In this document: piece after piece, positions 12,706-25,639 of the stretch
Numbering within the stretch: the first letter of the stretch is position 1
How the letters are laid out: the number at the start of each line of letters is the position of its first letter
Assembly (NCBI GenBank): GCA_028564675.1
Contig: JAOVVO010000262.1
Span: forward strand, 36,915-100,914
DNA length: 64,000 nucleotides
Direction of reading: 5' to 3'
Source of the DNA: Onchocerca lupi
Taxonomy: Eukaryota > Nematoda > Chromadorea > Rhabditida > Onchocercidae
Translations under genes and position numbers: made by a program
The notes under the pieces: model-generated
Databases searched by the model: none
What the model was told of the DNA's origin: nothing
The model's input: the letters and a program-made list of their open reading frames with translations, nothing else

Positions 12706-13353
12706 ATTAATTTTGCCAAGAAGATAGTTTTCTAAACTTATATATCAGTTGAAACAAACAATCTTTCGAAATAATTAACAAGTAATCACTGTTAATTGTA
12801 AAACTGGCTAGCAATCTGAATTTTCTGGGAAATAAACACATTAGCTTCTGGACATCTTCACTTTTTACTTTTGTCTTTGTACTGAAATAAGATCATGATT
12901 CAAAATTCAACCTGATTTACATTGAATTTTCGGAGAAGTATTTTGGTGGCGTGTTACAGGAAATACAGAATCTGGAACATCACAATTAATACATAGAAAA
13001 TAAAAAAAAAAGAACAGAAGCAAACTATGAAGCTTTACATAAGCCTAAAAGCCCTATAAGGTTTCCTTACAAATCTTTTACGCAATTTAGTGAAAAAAAC
13101 AACAAAAAGATTTCCTATTGGCGGATGATCTATTAAAAGCAGGAATTATAATGAACGACAGCGAAATTGTATGTTTATGTTTCACTAAAAGCCAAGAACA
13201 ATGGAATGACTCAATGATCTAAGAAAAGTTGTTCCACAGTTTCAACCATAATAATAAGTACAGTATAAGAGAAATACCTTCAACAATTAAATTATTATTA
13301 GAAAGATTAGAAGACACGTCATATCTCTTCACATCTGCTTTGGTTCGTACCAT
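11397..13353 (-). CDS. Centromeric histone H3 variant (CENP-A / cenH3)
   Basis: Replaces H3 in centromeric nucleosomes and marks kinetochore sites. Five exons: 13278-13353, 12912-12971, 12524-12647, 12271-12436 and 11397-11516, giving 181 residues with consistent phases. The protein opens with MVRTKA, like histone H3, then a long basic and serine/asparagine-rich tail of about 85 residues unlike canonical H3. The histone fold follows: RYRRGLRALKEIRKYQKST (αN), LLIRRLPFARLVKEI (α1), FAVEAIAALQEAAEAFMVQF (α2) and HAKRVTVMPRDIQLVRRLF (α3). Loop 1 (NEVSDSSIGYRF) is three residues longer than in canonical H3, a known cenH3 hallmark, and the C-terminus departs from RRIRGERA. Exon 2 (60 nt) is in phase with both neighbours and could be skipped. 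The exon 3/4 junction needs a GC donor to give the conserved RYR-x-G. An alternative GT donor would insert about 14 unconserved residues. Confidence 0.93.
12437..12523 (-). other. Probable GC-AG intron in the cenH3 gene
   Basis: The exon ends …TATAG followed by GCAAAT instead of GT, and the acceptor is GAATTCCAG. Splicing here gives HSRRYR joined to RGLRALKEIR, which aligns without gaps to HRYRPGTVALREIR of H3. The best GT alternative, GTGAAC about 41 nt further on, leaves a 48-nt intron and adds an unmatched stretch. Confidence 0.65.
12652..12704. repeat. 53-nt homopolymeric A tract (T on the gene strand)
   Basis: An uninterrupted run of A on the plus strand. On the minus strand it is a T run ending four bases before the acceptor (GTAG) of cenH3 exon 3, so it doubles as the polypyrimidine tract. 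Confidence 0.95.
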
Positions 13354-14233
13354 TTCAGTAGCTGCAAGAGGTATTGTAATTTGTGAAGATAAAACTTGAA
13401 ATTCTTTCTTGATTTAGATTAAGTTATACGCATGGAAGGCAAATTGATGTGAATTTCTTCTGTATTTGATAAAAGTCATAATTCCGGATGATTTTGGGAT
13501 ATCGATTTGACTCCACTGATTTTCCAAATTTGAAATTCCTCATGAAATTCGATATCCAAGAGGTTGCACAGTATAATCTACCGACCGATGCATATTTTCG
13601 ACAAATGAGATGCAACAATCAATGGGAACCAAAAACAAGCAGCTCCACTCTTCAAAAATTTAAAACTTCCCGCACGAATTGATCCACACAGTGCAACTCA
13701 ACCGAACCACAATAGCGATGCCTGATTGCCGACACCGACCACGTCGTAGCTTACTCAAAGACCATATTGTTTCATTCGATTTGTATCGATTTTTTGTCCT
13801 TCGTCACATTGAGGAGTCATGCATCATGCAGCAGACTTAGGGGTAGAAGATGCCAAGCTTGACCAGGCCTGAGTGTTCAAAGAAGTAGTCAAGTCCAGTT
13901 GTCAAAATAAATACTTTCCAGACCAATATTCGAATAAGCTTGACGACCCAAATGAGCTACATGCATCCAATGCACAAAGTTGGCTGGATGTGGGATGTTA
14001 CTCATTTTGAAAATTTTTCAGAAAACGAGGAAAGCGAGAAATAACCAAATCTTAGGTCTGTTTTTTTACACAAGAATACCGGGAAAGAGGAGTAATGAGT
14101 ATTTCATTGTAGAGTCGGTGTTGCAAAATAGATGACAAAAGGCAATAAAGAATAAGGATTACTTTTAGATTCTTAAAATATTCAACTATGTCAGCCGCTG
14201 ATGCTATGTTTCATATTTTTATTCGCAAATTAA
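13354..14233. other. Spacer between GNPAT stop and cenH3 start
   Basis: About 880 bp between two co-directional genes. The right part should hold the GNPAT 3' untranslated region and the left part the cenH3 promoter and 5' leader. The stretch just upstream of the cenH3 start also carries a short plus-strand open frame (13488-13682) with no family match. No clear promoter element was seen. Confidence 0.5.
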
Positions 14234-17200
14234 TCAGATCTTTGAAACAAATAAGTGGTTAGCAAAAGGAAGTTCGACCATACTGATGCTTTCCAGGAGC
14301 TCCATCATTCTTTGCAAGCGATAAACATTAACATCATATTCTTTTTCATTCTGGAAATTCTTATTTTCATTTCTCCATATCAACTTCACCAGTAGCAGTA
14401 TTTAAAATCAATCAGATAAATTATCTCAGTATACAATCAACAGGAATGGAAAACTTAAAATCATTAAGCAATCTTCATGACTGTCTCGGCATAAACTTAC
14501 ACGTTTGCAAATAGCCTGTAACCTGCAAAATGCTGATAATGCATTTCGAGTTACATCCGATGTGATACAGACTGACTGAGGTGTGTTATTCCCTTGCTGC
14601 CTAGCATGCAGATTTACAGCAAGCTGTAGCGATTTTTCAAAAAGCACTTCATTTGTAAATTGAGTACCGACCAACTGTACCAGAGATTGCATTACAAAGT
14701 AATATCTGACAATGAACGGCTGAAAAAAAAGTACAATCTTGCAACAGTTTTTGAAAATGTATAGAGGAAAATGTAAATGTAAACGTAACGTGTAAAGTGT
14801 GGTGAGAATAAAATATATGGAGTAACGAACAAAAGTGAGACTGATGGATAATGGGTAAATTGCAATAGCAGTTAAAATTCAGTTTGATGAAGTCTGAGCC
14901 TAGTTTTACTTCTTTTTTGTACCTGCATAAGGAAGGCAATCTGTTCTAGTATTTGTTCCTTTTCCACGATAATATGATCATTATTCAATGAAATTGCTGA
15001 AATTCGCAACAAACAATTGAGACTCTCCGCGAACAACTCATCAATCTCTTCTTCTTGCAATGAACAAACGAATTCATAAACAAATAACGATCTAAGTTCT
15101 CTAAAAAATGGAATAAGAATGAATTCGGATAAGTACGATTTATCCCTATCTCGATCAAAAGAAGCATGAGATTCTCACATTTCTTTTTTCTTTATTTTTT
15201 TTTTGATCTATAAATTTTTTCTCGGCTGCTATTTAATACTAATAAACAATCGACTTAAATACCGGAATATGCGATTTGCTCTTGATACCACTTGACTGGA
15301 CAACAACACATGGCATAACAGGCTTAAGTCGACAAAATCATGCATCATCTATAAAAAAGTGTACAACGACTAAAAGTTGTAGCATCAAGGAAATGCGAAC
15401 TTTAGAAAAGATCATTCAACATAATCACAAATCATTGAATACTGTAATTTTTCAACTCCTTCGACCATTCAAGAATTTTTCTCAACTACGTTTCAAACGA
15501 TAAATGTTGCAATTGACAAAAGAGGTAATTGTCCATTACATGAACAACAGATTTCAAAATTTCCAGCTTACAATATTCCTTTTGATAAGCAGTATTTTAC
15601 GCAACTAAAATTTTTATCAAATATTTATATGGACTTCTTCTATAAGTCCAGCTTACTAGTTCAATTTATTTAATAGGTAATTAAAAATTGATGAATTTCA
15701 TTAAGAAAGCACCATTAAATTTAAACTGTTTATATCTTCATTACTTCAGACCTGTGAAAAATTATGCAAATTCTAATTATGGAACAAAAACGCAAACATT
15801 TACAAAGCAAAGAAACTTCGATGTGGTCCTTATTTTGTAGTTCAAATAAAGTTTTTTTTTTTGCATATAACAAAACTAATCAGCACTGTCTAGCAAAAGA
15901 TTTGATCGGAAGTGAACAGAATTCACTGAACTAATCCTAAATTAAACAAAATACATTTTTTGAAGCCCGCTCAACAGTACTAGAAACTCCTTTATTAGCA
16001 CATTTTCCTTAATCAGTTTGTATTTCATAGCATATTCCATACGCTTGGAACAACTATCTTAACATAGCTGCAGTAGTTTACCTGATTAGCGTAATGTGAT
16101 AAAATCGTTTCGCACAACATTTCTTCTATGTATTTCTTCTTTGAACTATTATTTTTGAATTTGAAGATCTTCAGTTCTACTGGTGAATTATGAAATATAA
16201 TGTTATATTGAAACAGATCGGAATGCAATTTCAAATAGTATCTGTAAAAAGGCCTTTTATTCCATAACTTCAATTTTAATTTGATTTTACGTCATGAGCA
16301 CAGAAATGTAATACTATAAGATTTTAAAATAGAATATTAGTTACGCATATATGTTTAAAGAAGTTTATTAGGAACTCAGTAATTCCTCTAGAAGTAAGTT
16401 GTATTAATTTATCAGCCTAACATTATGAGTTAGAATGATATAGGCTGCAAACCTTAAATCATCAGCAATGCTTTTTCTGACTATAATTTGGCGTCCCATT
16501 TTTGTGATCAGTGCAACGAAGTCTTCCAAATAGGTTTTTAGCTCGCTAAATATCAACTTCTGATGGTTTACGCTCTTCATCTTCAAATAAAATATTGAAC
16601 GGAAGCCATCCATTAACTATGGAGAAGAAAAATTATCAATGGTATATCCCGTAAATAAAAAATAAATAAATAAAAACCAAGCACTGAAAAAATATAAAGA
16701 ATTTAAAAAATACTTGTAACAAGATAGCACAAGTGTAAGGCCAAACAGTTATTGTACTATTTGAATTCTGTAGATGTATTATAAAGAACGCTAAGTCCTT
16801 AACTGCCTTTTTTTCTTTATCTGACAATGTATTGTCGATATAAGCCTGTAAAAATCGGTATACAATAAATTGCAATATAATTTGTATCAAGTTACAAGGT
16901 AAATGATAAAAATTATATCTATAATGAGAATAATTCAGCAGAATGCGCAGCTGCTTAATGCGATAAATTCTAAAATGTTTCAAGATTCAACGCATCTAAA
17001 TTACCAAGCCTGTATCAAACATTTATTCTCCAAATAAAACTAACCTAAACTACATGAACTATTTAAAGGATCTTGAATTTATAACACATGCTTGTACAAA
17101 TTTTGAAGCTAGAAAGAAATCAGCTTTTCACTTTAAACAACTTACATTATTATTTATAGTCATACACAGACCATCTTTTTGGATGTATAAAAATACAATA

Positions 17201-19087
17201 TTACTTGGAAAACGTGCCAATATATCTATATTCATACCTGCCAAGGTGGATGCCAGCGGTTTATCTTTCCATCGAAATATTTTCGTATAGAGATTGGCTC
17301 ACCAAAATTCACATAAATATGACCAAAACGTTTGTTAAGAATTTCGCGCGATTTGAAAAGTCCTGTAAATTAATAAATCATTTTCGGCAAACCCAAAAAA
17401 TGACCAATATTCCAATTATAAAACCTGTTGTCGTCTCTTGTGGTTTCGGAAAACCAAAAAGTTCGTAAGCATACAGAAATTCTTCCAAAATCTTATCATA
17501 ATCGATGGTAACTGGAACAACAATCTGAACGATGAGTTAAAGGAAATGACTTTTAGGGGGAAAAATCACCAAAATTACAAAATGGAAATTTGTAAATGCA
17601 TCATTTGGCACTGGAAATAATCACATTGATTTAGAATCCTTTTTGAGAAAACTAAAACTAACCAAATCGTATAACTGACATCGAAAAAATGGCTCCATGC
17701 ACATTTGCAGCAAACCAAATTTTGGATAAAGACTTTTGCCTGATCTACTACGAGCACCTTCTAAGAAAAATTCAATCGAATTATCCGTCTCGCGTAGTTG
17801 CATTTGCACATAACAACTGAACAGTGACCAATAGAGTGTGTCCTGTAACGATATAATAGTTTTAAAAAAGTCAAACGAAAAATAAGTCAGTTATCAATAA
17901 ACTTACTGAAGAATTCCACAAAAGAAGAAAAAAACTAAAAAATTTGTATTCTGACATAAAATAAAAAAGTTCACGTCAGTACCTTTCCAAATTTTCGCTT
18001 CATAAAAAAGGATCCACAGCGGCGTAAAGTCTCACCCAAAAATTTTGAAGCCATAAAATCCATCCCAGTAGCAATGGCTGGCAAAGGCAGATTGTGATTG
18101 AAACAAAGAAGAGAAATAATCAAGAAATCCATATAACTCTGCAAAAGATGTCTAATAAGAGAATTATAAAAATCGACCAATCATGAAAATGAACCTAAAA
18201 AGATTTTACTAGATCTGAAAAAATCCATAAAATACCCTGTGTGTTGGCAAGAAAATAATAGGATCATTCTTGGAATATTCTCGTATTCGCAACAGTTGTT
18301 CATCATTGAAATAAACGCCATCATATACTGTCTCCAATAAGACCAAAATTACTTATAAAATGTATAAATTAAAAGCAACCAAAAAAAGACTGGTAAGAAA
18401 TTGACTGATTCAAGTAATGGTCAAATTAATAACCACTGAGTGAGGCTGCCCTACAAGAAAAGATAGTAAGACGAGAGCTTAAATGAGTAACACGATCCAG
18501 ACTTGGTATCTATATTCTTCGAAAGAGATTGATGGAAAAGTCTCATATTAATCTGTCAACAATGAAGTGAAAAATTAAATTCAAAAAAGAATGTACCCTG
18601 ATTGTTTTTGCAAGCATGTAGCCAACTGATCGTATAACTAACAACTGCATTTGATGAGCAATGCTGCGTAATATTAGCCTTGATTCATCAGATAACAGTT
18701 TTCTTGTAGTATTTCGCTTTGCACATTCCTCCCTTATAATCTTCTGAATATTCAAAGGATGAGTTAGCATAACAAAATTTGCATTTTATTCGGATTAATT
18801 AACGAGTTGAACTATATTTAATCCTCTTAAATAACGAATAAGCCTTAGTAAGTGAAGTTTATTAAGAACCAACGGTTAAGTTCACTAAGGACTTCGACAT
18901 AAAAATTGACCTGCACAGATTCCGTTTTTAAAATCATTTCTATTATTTCATTTGAATCTTTTAATTTCTGTCGTTTGCCATTTCTCCTTGGAAAGTTTTT
19001 TGGCTGCGCAACCCATGCAACTTCTCCACCTGTCTTATCAACGATTTCGAACCAGTCTATCATACCATTTTTAAGTCGATTGTTCAT
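14234..19087 (-). CDS. GNPAT: Dihydroxyacetone-phosphate acyltransferase, peroxisomal
   Basis: Acylates dihydroxyacetone phosphate, the first step of ether-lipid (plasmalogen) synthesis, inside peroxisomes. Fourteen exons with matching phases: 18911-19087, 18597-18743, 18236-18331, 17983-18138, 17663-17842, 17425-17524, 17238-17362, 16714-16845, 16453-16616, 16082-16241, 15263-15348, 14923-15100, 14501-14719 and 14234-14350. They total 678 residues, against 680 in human. Acyltransferase motifs are intact: the HX4D motif as LPTHRSYMD, then LPLPAIATGMDF, LRRCGSFFMKRKFGK, FFLEGARSRSGK with PKFGLL, and VVPVTIDYDKILEEF. The C-terminal region keeps ITSDVTRNALSAFCRL. The protein ends VSKI, a PTS1-type tripeptide where human GNPAT has AKL. 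The start at 19,087 is the first in-frame Met and precedes the family's N-terminal region. Confidence 0.96.
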
Positions 19088-20246
19088 GATGCAGATAGAT
19101 GCTAACTTAATATTTCAAGTTTATTACGAAACTTCGGGACAAAAATAATGACCAAAAGTTGGATGATAATTTCCAATAGCGATCAATTTTGCTGATCTAT
19201 TGCACCTATACTCTGGAAAAAAAGATTTTGGTTTGACTGATACGAACTTGCAACCACTATCATAACAATCAACCAAACCAAAGTGTGACAAAGATATAAA
19301 TCAAAAAAACAAAAGCAACGAAAACACCAACACATATTTTTTTCCTGTTTTCATTTACCATTATTCCTTCTTTACTTAAATGTGGTCGGAATCAAATGTG
19401 GTCGGAATCAACCTGTGTTGTTCAACATTCTCATCCATCCTTTCGCATAAATCCAAATTTTATTTTCCGGAAAATTTCTCACATTTCCCGACAAATAAAC
19501 ACCAGGAAAGAAATGCACTAAAAATTAATCATCCATATAGATCGATCCCGTTTTTATCATTACATTTGCTATGTACAATATACAACAACCCATAAAAACA
19601 ATGTATGCAAAAGAGCAAGAAATGTTAAGTAAAATAGGAGCAAAGTTTATTATACTGTTATTCCCATATTTAGTGTCATGTACCGTACTTATTTTCACTT
19701 ATTTATCACTTATAAATCATTTTTGTTCAACCGATTTACCAGCTGATGAGCCCTCGAAAATTCTACATTTTTTGCACTTCATCTCAGTACATGGCATAAC
19801 TAAGAAAGCAAGGAAAAAGAGATAAAAAATACACCGAAACTTCCTGATTAATTCCTACACATATTCGCATAACACCGTTAAAAAAAGATCAAATAATTTA
19901 GCAATCAACAAGAAACAAACAAGTGTATCACATTCAAGAAACAATTACATACTTATGCCAAACTCAAGAGAGAATAATATGCATGGCACAGTTATCAAAA
20001 CAATACTTCTAGTAGATGAAAAGACAAAAAAATAAAAAAAAAGCAAAATCTCTCCAAAGGAAATTGTATTCTATGGCATTAATAGGCAGGTCATTTGTCA
20101 AACAAATATTAATATATAATCTTTTGGCATGCAAAAATTAACAAATACAACATGTTAAAAAAAAGAATATGGCGTAAGTATATCTCCAAAAACTCGAATA
20201 AACCAGTAGTAATGTAAAACATCCCAATTTTCTTAATACCGGTAAT
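19088..20246. other. Spacer between nuclear receptor and GNPAT genes
   Basis: About 1.16 kb between the receptor stop (20247) and the GNPAT start (19087), both on the minus strand. Plus-strand open frames here (for example 19380-19595 and 19571-19825) have no recognisable content. I see no gene. Confidence 0.5.
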
Positions 20247-22575
20247 TCAAGGATCTTTCAAACATACTTCTTTAACAAAATTATCCATTTTCCAATTCTC
20301 TTCAAAGAAATCCATAACTTGCATATTTTCCTCGTTTTGAGCAATTATGTTCTAAAACAAACAAAAATTTTAGTGCAATACATACAGATCTTGTTGAAAA
20401 TGATGATGAACCATCTAATTATTTGTGGAAAATATTACACAAAGTACGTACTTGCACTGAAGAGGCCATCATAAGCAAACTGCCATATTTCTGTGCACCC
20501 ATAGTTATTCCACATTTCGAAGTTATTAAATAAAACAGTGCCGACAAATATTTTGATCTTTCGGCATAAATTTGGGATTTTGCTATAGGCGAAAGGTTAA
20601 TTGCATCTGGAAATAAAAACAAATGATATTTGAAAAAAATCTAAAATGTGTCCGCAATGCACTTCAGTAAATTAGTGAAACGAACCAGGGTTAAAGAAGA
20701 CGCTTGCTTTGAACAGCGCGAATTCCGGCATAGTAATTTTCAATTGTCTGAATGGAATCATGATTTCATCCATTTGTCGGTGATAAATTGATCTACAATG
20801 CAATATATGAAATCCTTTAAAAATCCAAAACTTGTATGAAAAAGTAAAAATAAGCATTCTTAGATGATTTTAATAAAGAATAAAGAATAAAACAAATTAG
20901 ACCTGAACATGGAATGCAGACCTACCTACAACCAGGCAACTTAACTTCATTTTGAACTTGACGTCGGATATAGGCACCGTTGGGCAATACCAGTTTATCA
21001 GCACCATGATCAGGTGCATAATAATTTCGATTTAAAAGATTGAAAGTGAACCCGAAGTTCTTTATCAGTGCAATCTGTAATGCTTATATGAAGCATAAAA
21101 TTTGGATTTTATCACCCACACACCTGGATCAAAAAGTGAGCTTACTCGATCATCCAAGGATAGCTGATTAAATAAATCGAAGGTTTTTGCCCATTCCAAA
21201 CCAACTCGCATTTCTCTTTTATTCCACATTTGTATGTCTTTTAATGTTGCAATATACAATTCCTTCACAGTTGCATACGGCTGAATGGGTGAAAAAAGTT
21301 TTACAAATAGTGTGAATCATTATTTTGAAACAACTGTATAAAAAACAAATACTGATTCCTGAAACAAAAATATTCAACCATTATGAAAGTCAAAAACAAA
21401 GAGATCTTGATTATACTATTATAAAACCAACATCTATTTTGAGGTTATTAACTTCATTAACAAGTGACGGTTCACAAACAGCTTCTTTAAGTCCACTGAT
21501 TTCAGGAAGAACACACTGCCGTAACCTCATACATAATTTTTCAATCGCCAACAAACGCTCTATCAGCTGCAAAAATAATCCATCAATTTTTGCTATTCCA
21601 TTTACACATCAGCCATCTACCAAATTTAGAATGCGAAGAATACTAATCATGAAGTAAAATATCAATGATAATATATAAGTATGTCTTACCCTTTCTTCTG
21701 CCGAACGTATATGAATTGCACAATCATCTTTAGAATTTTGATTATTCATTTTCATTTTCTTGGTTGGTCCAATGCGATCACGATCATTTTGGATTGCTAA
21801 AAAAAGGATTTCAATAACCAATGAAAAGAAGAAAACGCTACCAAAATTTGTGCCTTGAAACACTTCCCATCGAGTGTGAATATACCAAATACGCATAATA
21901 ATCTAATAATATCCCGTAAAAAATATATTTGACGACAAGAAGAGTTAAGAAAGTAAATGACAAACCTTTGGCATCCATTCCTACAGCAACGCATTTGTTG
22001 AAACGGCAATGTCGACAGGCACAGCGGATGTCTACAGAATTTACATTAATCAATAAAACTTTAACAAAATCTTGATGTCAAAGACAGCAATCCAGAGGGG
22101 ACAGAAAAACTGCTAAGAAATTCTCTATAATATATGTTATTAATAGACACTCTGTATAATGCAATAGAAAAAATTACTTTATTTTACAAATATAATAACT
22201 TACTTTTGTTGACATCACAGTTGCCTTGGTACTGACAGACAAAAGTGTGCTCTGATACAATAGTACGACGAAAGAATGTTTTGCTGAAGTACACATAAAT
22301 ATAGTATTTTAAAAGAAAAAGCATAGAAAATGTCTTGAGAAAAGTCTTCCATTCTTCGGTTTCTACTAGGTAACTACAGTAAAGCTAATCTGCGCACGTA
22401 AAAAACATACTCTATTCAACTGCACCAAAAAGATCGTGAAAATCCTGCAGGTAAAATTCCCAACAAAAACAATACAGAAACGCTAACCATCCATTGCAGC
22501 TCGCCACACCGTAATGGTAACCTGTTGCAAGATCTGAACAGACTGCACAGAGTTCACCTTCAGGAACTTTTCGGC
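20247..22575 (-). CDS. Nuclear hormone receptor, nematode HNF4-like group (5' end unresolved)
   Basis: A ligand-type transcription factor with a two-zinc-finger DNA-binding domain and a ligand-binding domain. Ten in-phase exons: 22488-22575, 22204-22283, 21966-22031, 21690-21796, 21432-21566, 21146-21280, 20926-21074, 20686-20792, 20452-20606 and 20247-20351. Finger 1 reads CAVCSDLATGYHYGVASCNG, with the P-box CNGCKTFFRR split across an intron. This P-box is typical of nematode receptors, whereas most animals have CEGCKGFFRR. Finger 2 runs CQYQGNC…CACRHCRFNKC, followed by VGMDAKAIQNDRDRIG, which resembles HNF4. The ligand-binding domain contains LEWAKTFDLFNQLSLDDR, IALIKNFGFTFNLLNRNYY and MPEFALFKASVFFNPDAINL. 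The exon before 22575 must end in phase 1; one candidate donor is at 23855. Confidence 0.94.
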
Positions 22576-24886
22576 CTGAAATAAGTGAATCAGATTGAAC
22601 TGTTAGAAGAAATGGAATGTAATTATTCATCTGGAAAACTAGTTATTTTAGAAAGCGCTCCATTACAAAACAATATTAATATTGGCAATATTTCTATCCG
22701 CAAAATGATTAAAACCGTGTGAAACAATTACATTTGGATTTACTGTAATCCTATGTTCACATCTTGTTAAGTCATTACAGTGCTATGAAACAAGAAAATA
22801 GATGGAAAAGAATATCTTTCTCAGAACTAAACGATCAAACCCACGTAAAACTTCACGTGTGTACGATAGCATGAATTTCGAATTTACATAAGGACTACGA
22901 TGCAAAACTTCCAAAATCGACTACGTCTTTCCACCATTTTTTTTCTTTTCTATCTCTCTCTAGTTACATGGCTCTTACATCACGAGATTTCGAAGGTTCT
23001 GCGCATAATGTTTGGTACGAACTCCAATTTTTTAACAACGATTAGTCTGAGCTTGCCTCAGTATTCTACCAGTCTTTGTCCACAGACACACAAAACCTAG
23101 CAAGCACTGAAACGCATATTACAACAAACGAAAAAAAAAAGCGATTCAGTACATCTCAAACTGTTAGCTTGCAATAAAAAAAAGTTCGCTGACGAAATAT
23201 TAGGTATTTCCTTTCTTTTTTTTAATGATGGCCAACAAACAACGAAACGCTTAACAGAGTTTTGTTATGTCCATTCTAACATATCAAAACACCTGCCCAG
23301 CAATATAGAGATAGCAACACAAACGTTTGCAGTTGCCATTACGGGGTCATCGTGAAAATGTCCTACCACATCGAGCCAAAACCAATAGCTTTAAGCACCG
23401 ACCAGAGCCGCAGTGGCATGAATATAAGAGATATATTGTGAGAACGAAGAAAGAGAAATGAAAAATAAGCTAATGAATTAAACCGTAATGCGGATAGCTC
23501 ATCCAATACAAAGATACAAAGATTAGAACCGAACCTACTCCAACCTCCTTGCATAAAAAGTTATAACTGCGCTTCAACTTAACATCTCTATCATTTGCAA
23601 TCGGATAGAAGTAGTCTTAAAAATTTTGGTACGAACAAACTTACGTTGTGCCATTTAAAGTCGTCGAACGTTTCACTGCTAACAATATCTCCAAGACTAT
23701 GGTCGATTACGCCTCGAAGTCACGTACCACAAAAGATGAACTATATTAAAACACTTAAACGTTACGAAGAGATAGCGTACGTGAGAGAGAGTGTATGTCG
23801 CTGTCAAACTAATGTGTATTGGAACGTTTGCTAATGTTCCCCTCCCTCTCTTACCATCAATGTGAGTGTATGTCTGCCACAACCCGTGCACCCAGCTTCG
23901 CCCATGTCAACATCGGCAGAGATGCAACAACACTTCGCTTCGCTCCTATCCCAAAAACTTCAACAACAACCGGCCAGCCATACAATCGATAACACTTCCT
24001 CCTGCCAACTGCTGGAAGCGTTATCACGCGGCTGATGATCAACCACTTCCTCTCCCTCTCCCCCTCTCCTCCACCCTAAACTTTTCTTCCGCATTACTTC
24101 ATAAGACATCAAAAACCAACTGAACTGGAAAACACGCAACTCATATTCCGAGTCTCTCCACACCTCTTCCTTTCATTCTTGAATTTCTCGGGCAATTAAG
24201 TATCGCCACAATCTGCAATAGCGATTATCCAATCCATCATTTTGAAGCCATTTAAATGCATAATCTCTCCTCTGCGTGTATTTCTTTGAGTGATTATTTC
24301 AGTGTGATAACTTCTCTAAAAGACTTTCAAATTTATTCTCCCACAGAGAATGGCCATCAAGTTCGTTCACCGGTCATTCGTAAGTCCATACTCAAATTTT
24401 GAAATAAATTACTGCCCGATCTATAGCCCGAGTTTATTCATGCCCGACGTGATCTTTTCCAATGCATTAAAATAATGCTGACACCATATTCCGTAAATGT
24501 TGAAGCGTCTTTTTCGGTCCCTTATCAAAACAGAGAAGTGCGTATTGGAGAGAAACTTCTCAAACGTTCTTTAAATTTCGTTTCCTACAAGTATAATATA
24601 CAAATAAGAAATGAAAAGATACAGATGAGACCGCTGAATAAAAATTTCCGAAAGATAACACTTGAAAATCATAATAGCAAGCAGTAAGGGAATAATAAGC
24701 ATCCCACTTGTTGCAAAGGATGGATATTGTGGAAACTTGAGCTTGCATCATTTTATAATATACAATTCCATTTCGTCTATTGTTGTGATGTTCTCCGATT
24801 TTATCGCACCTTCAGTGTTTGCAGAGAGCCCCACTAATTTGCTTATTTTGCACAAATCAATTTTTATTAGAATACCTGGAGTCTAT
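22576..24886. other. Upstream region of the nuclear receptor gene
   Basis: About 2.3 kb with no confirmed exon. The block 23,600-24,200 is richer in G+C than its surroundings, with pyrimidine-rich runs near 24,040-24,080. On the minus strand a good donor (GATG then GTAAGAG) lies at 23,855 and could end a first exon in phase 1, as the receptor requires. No in-frame ATG of good quality was found with it, so it may be an untranslated or partial first exon. Confidence 0.4.
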
Positions 24887-25625
24887 GTAGGCCGGCTACA
24901 CTTCGTATGTCCGACTTCGCTAGTCTATATAAATGAAAATGTTAATGTTCGTTTGATCAAAATTTTAAACCTCCAAAAGTTTTAAACACGCTCCTTGTCT
25001 ATATTAATTCAAAATCCTAGATATCGGAAGGTTCTTACCTATTGCTTTGAAATTTTGACGTTGCATTCGAATATGCGCATGTTTTTATACACGCGTTGCT
25101 GTTCTTGCAGTCTGGTCAAATGGAAAAAAAGAAAAGAGAAAGCGCATGTTTCTAGTGTTGTGGAAAAAAAACTGATACTTTCTGATTTGATTTGTAGTTC
25201 GTCGGACTGGAGATTAATTCGATTAGATTAGTAATATGTGTAAGAAGGTATTTTGTCTTGTGTGACAGAGATGAATGCTGCTTAGAAAGGTTTTATTGAT
25301 TGATGAAAAGTGATTCGTCATAACAAACAATTATCGGAGAACAGATCGCTGGGTTATTCTTTCCTTTGTCGCTGATAGAGGAGAATTACTATTCAAGTGA
25401 ACTATCGGAGTATCGCTATTGTTGTGTCACTTTGAACTGTCGAACTGGAACCCTTGGAACTCCAAAGTTGTTTATCTGTGAATTGGAGTGTTTTTGGTGG
25501 CAAACATATTTTTCGTCACTTTTGAAACTATGTCGCACCACTTCAGCTTTAGTATTTCTTGATCAGAGTCAAACATGACTCCATATTCAGCAGTCACGTG
25601 ATTAAAATTGTTTCGCATTCTAGTA
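24887..25625 (-). mobile_element. Helitron 3'-terminal fragment, copy A
   Basis: This segment is shared with 30,050-30,900 and 43,880-44,800. All begin with a GC-rich palindromic patch, CTAG and TCTATATAAATAAAAATG-like sequence on the plus strand, then the same roughly 0.7-kb body. In the other two copies this end follows the C-terminus of a minus-strand helicase, so it is the 3' end of an element in minus orientation. Here the helicase portion is missing and plus-strand Helitron sequence follows directly. Confidence 0.7.
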
Positions 25626-25639
25626 CAACCCAGCTGATG

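Noticed and set aside
23866..24163. Several overlapping open frames in the GC-richer block
   Set aside because: Open frames are expected where stop codons are rarer; none has a family match.
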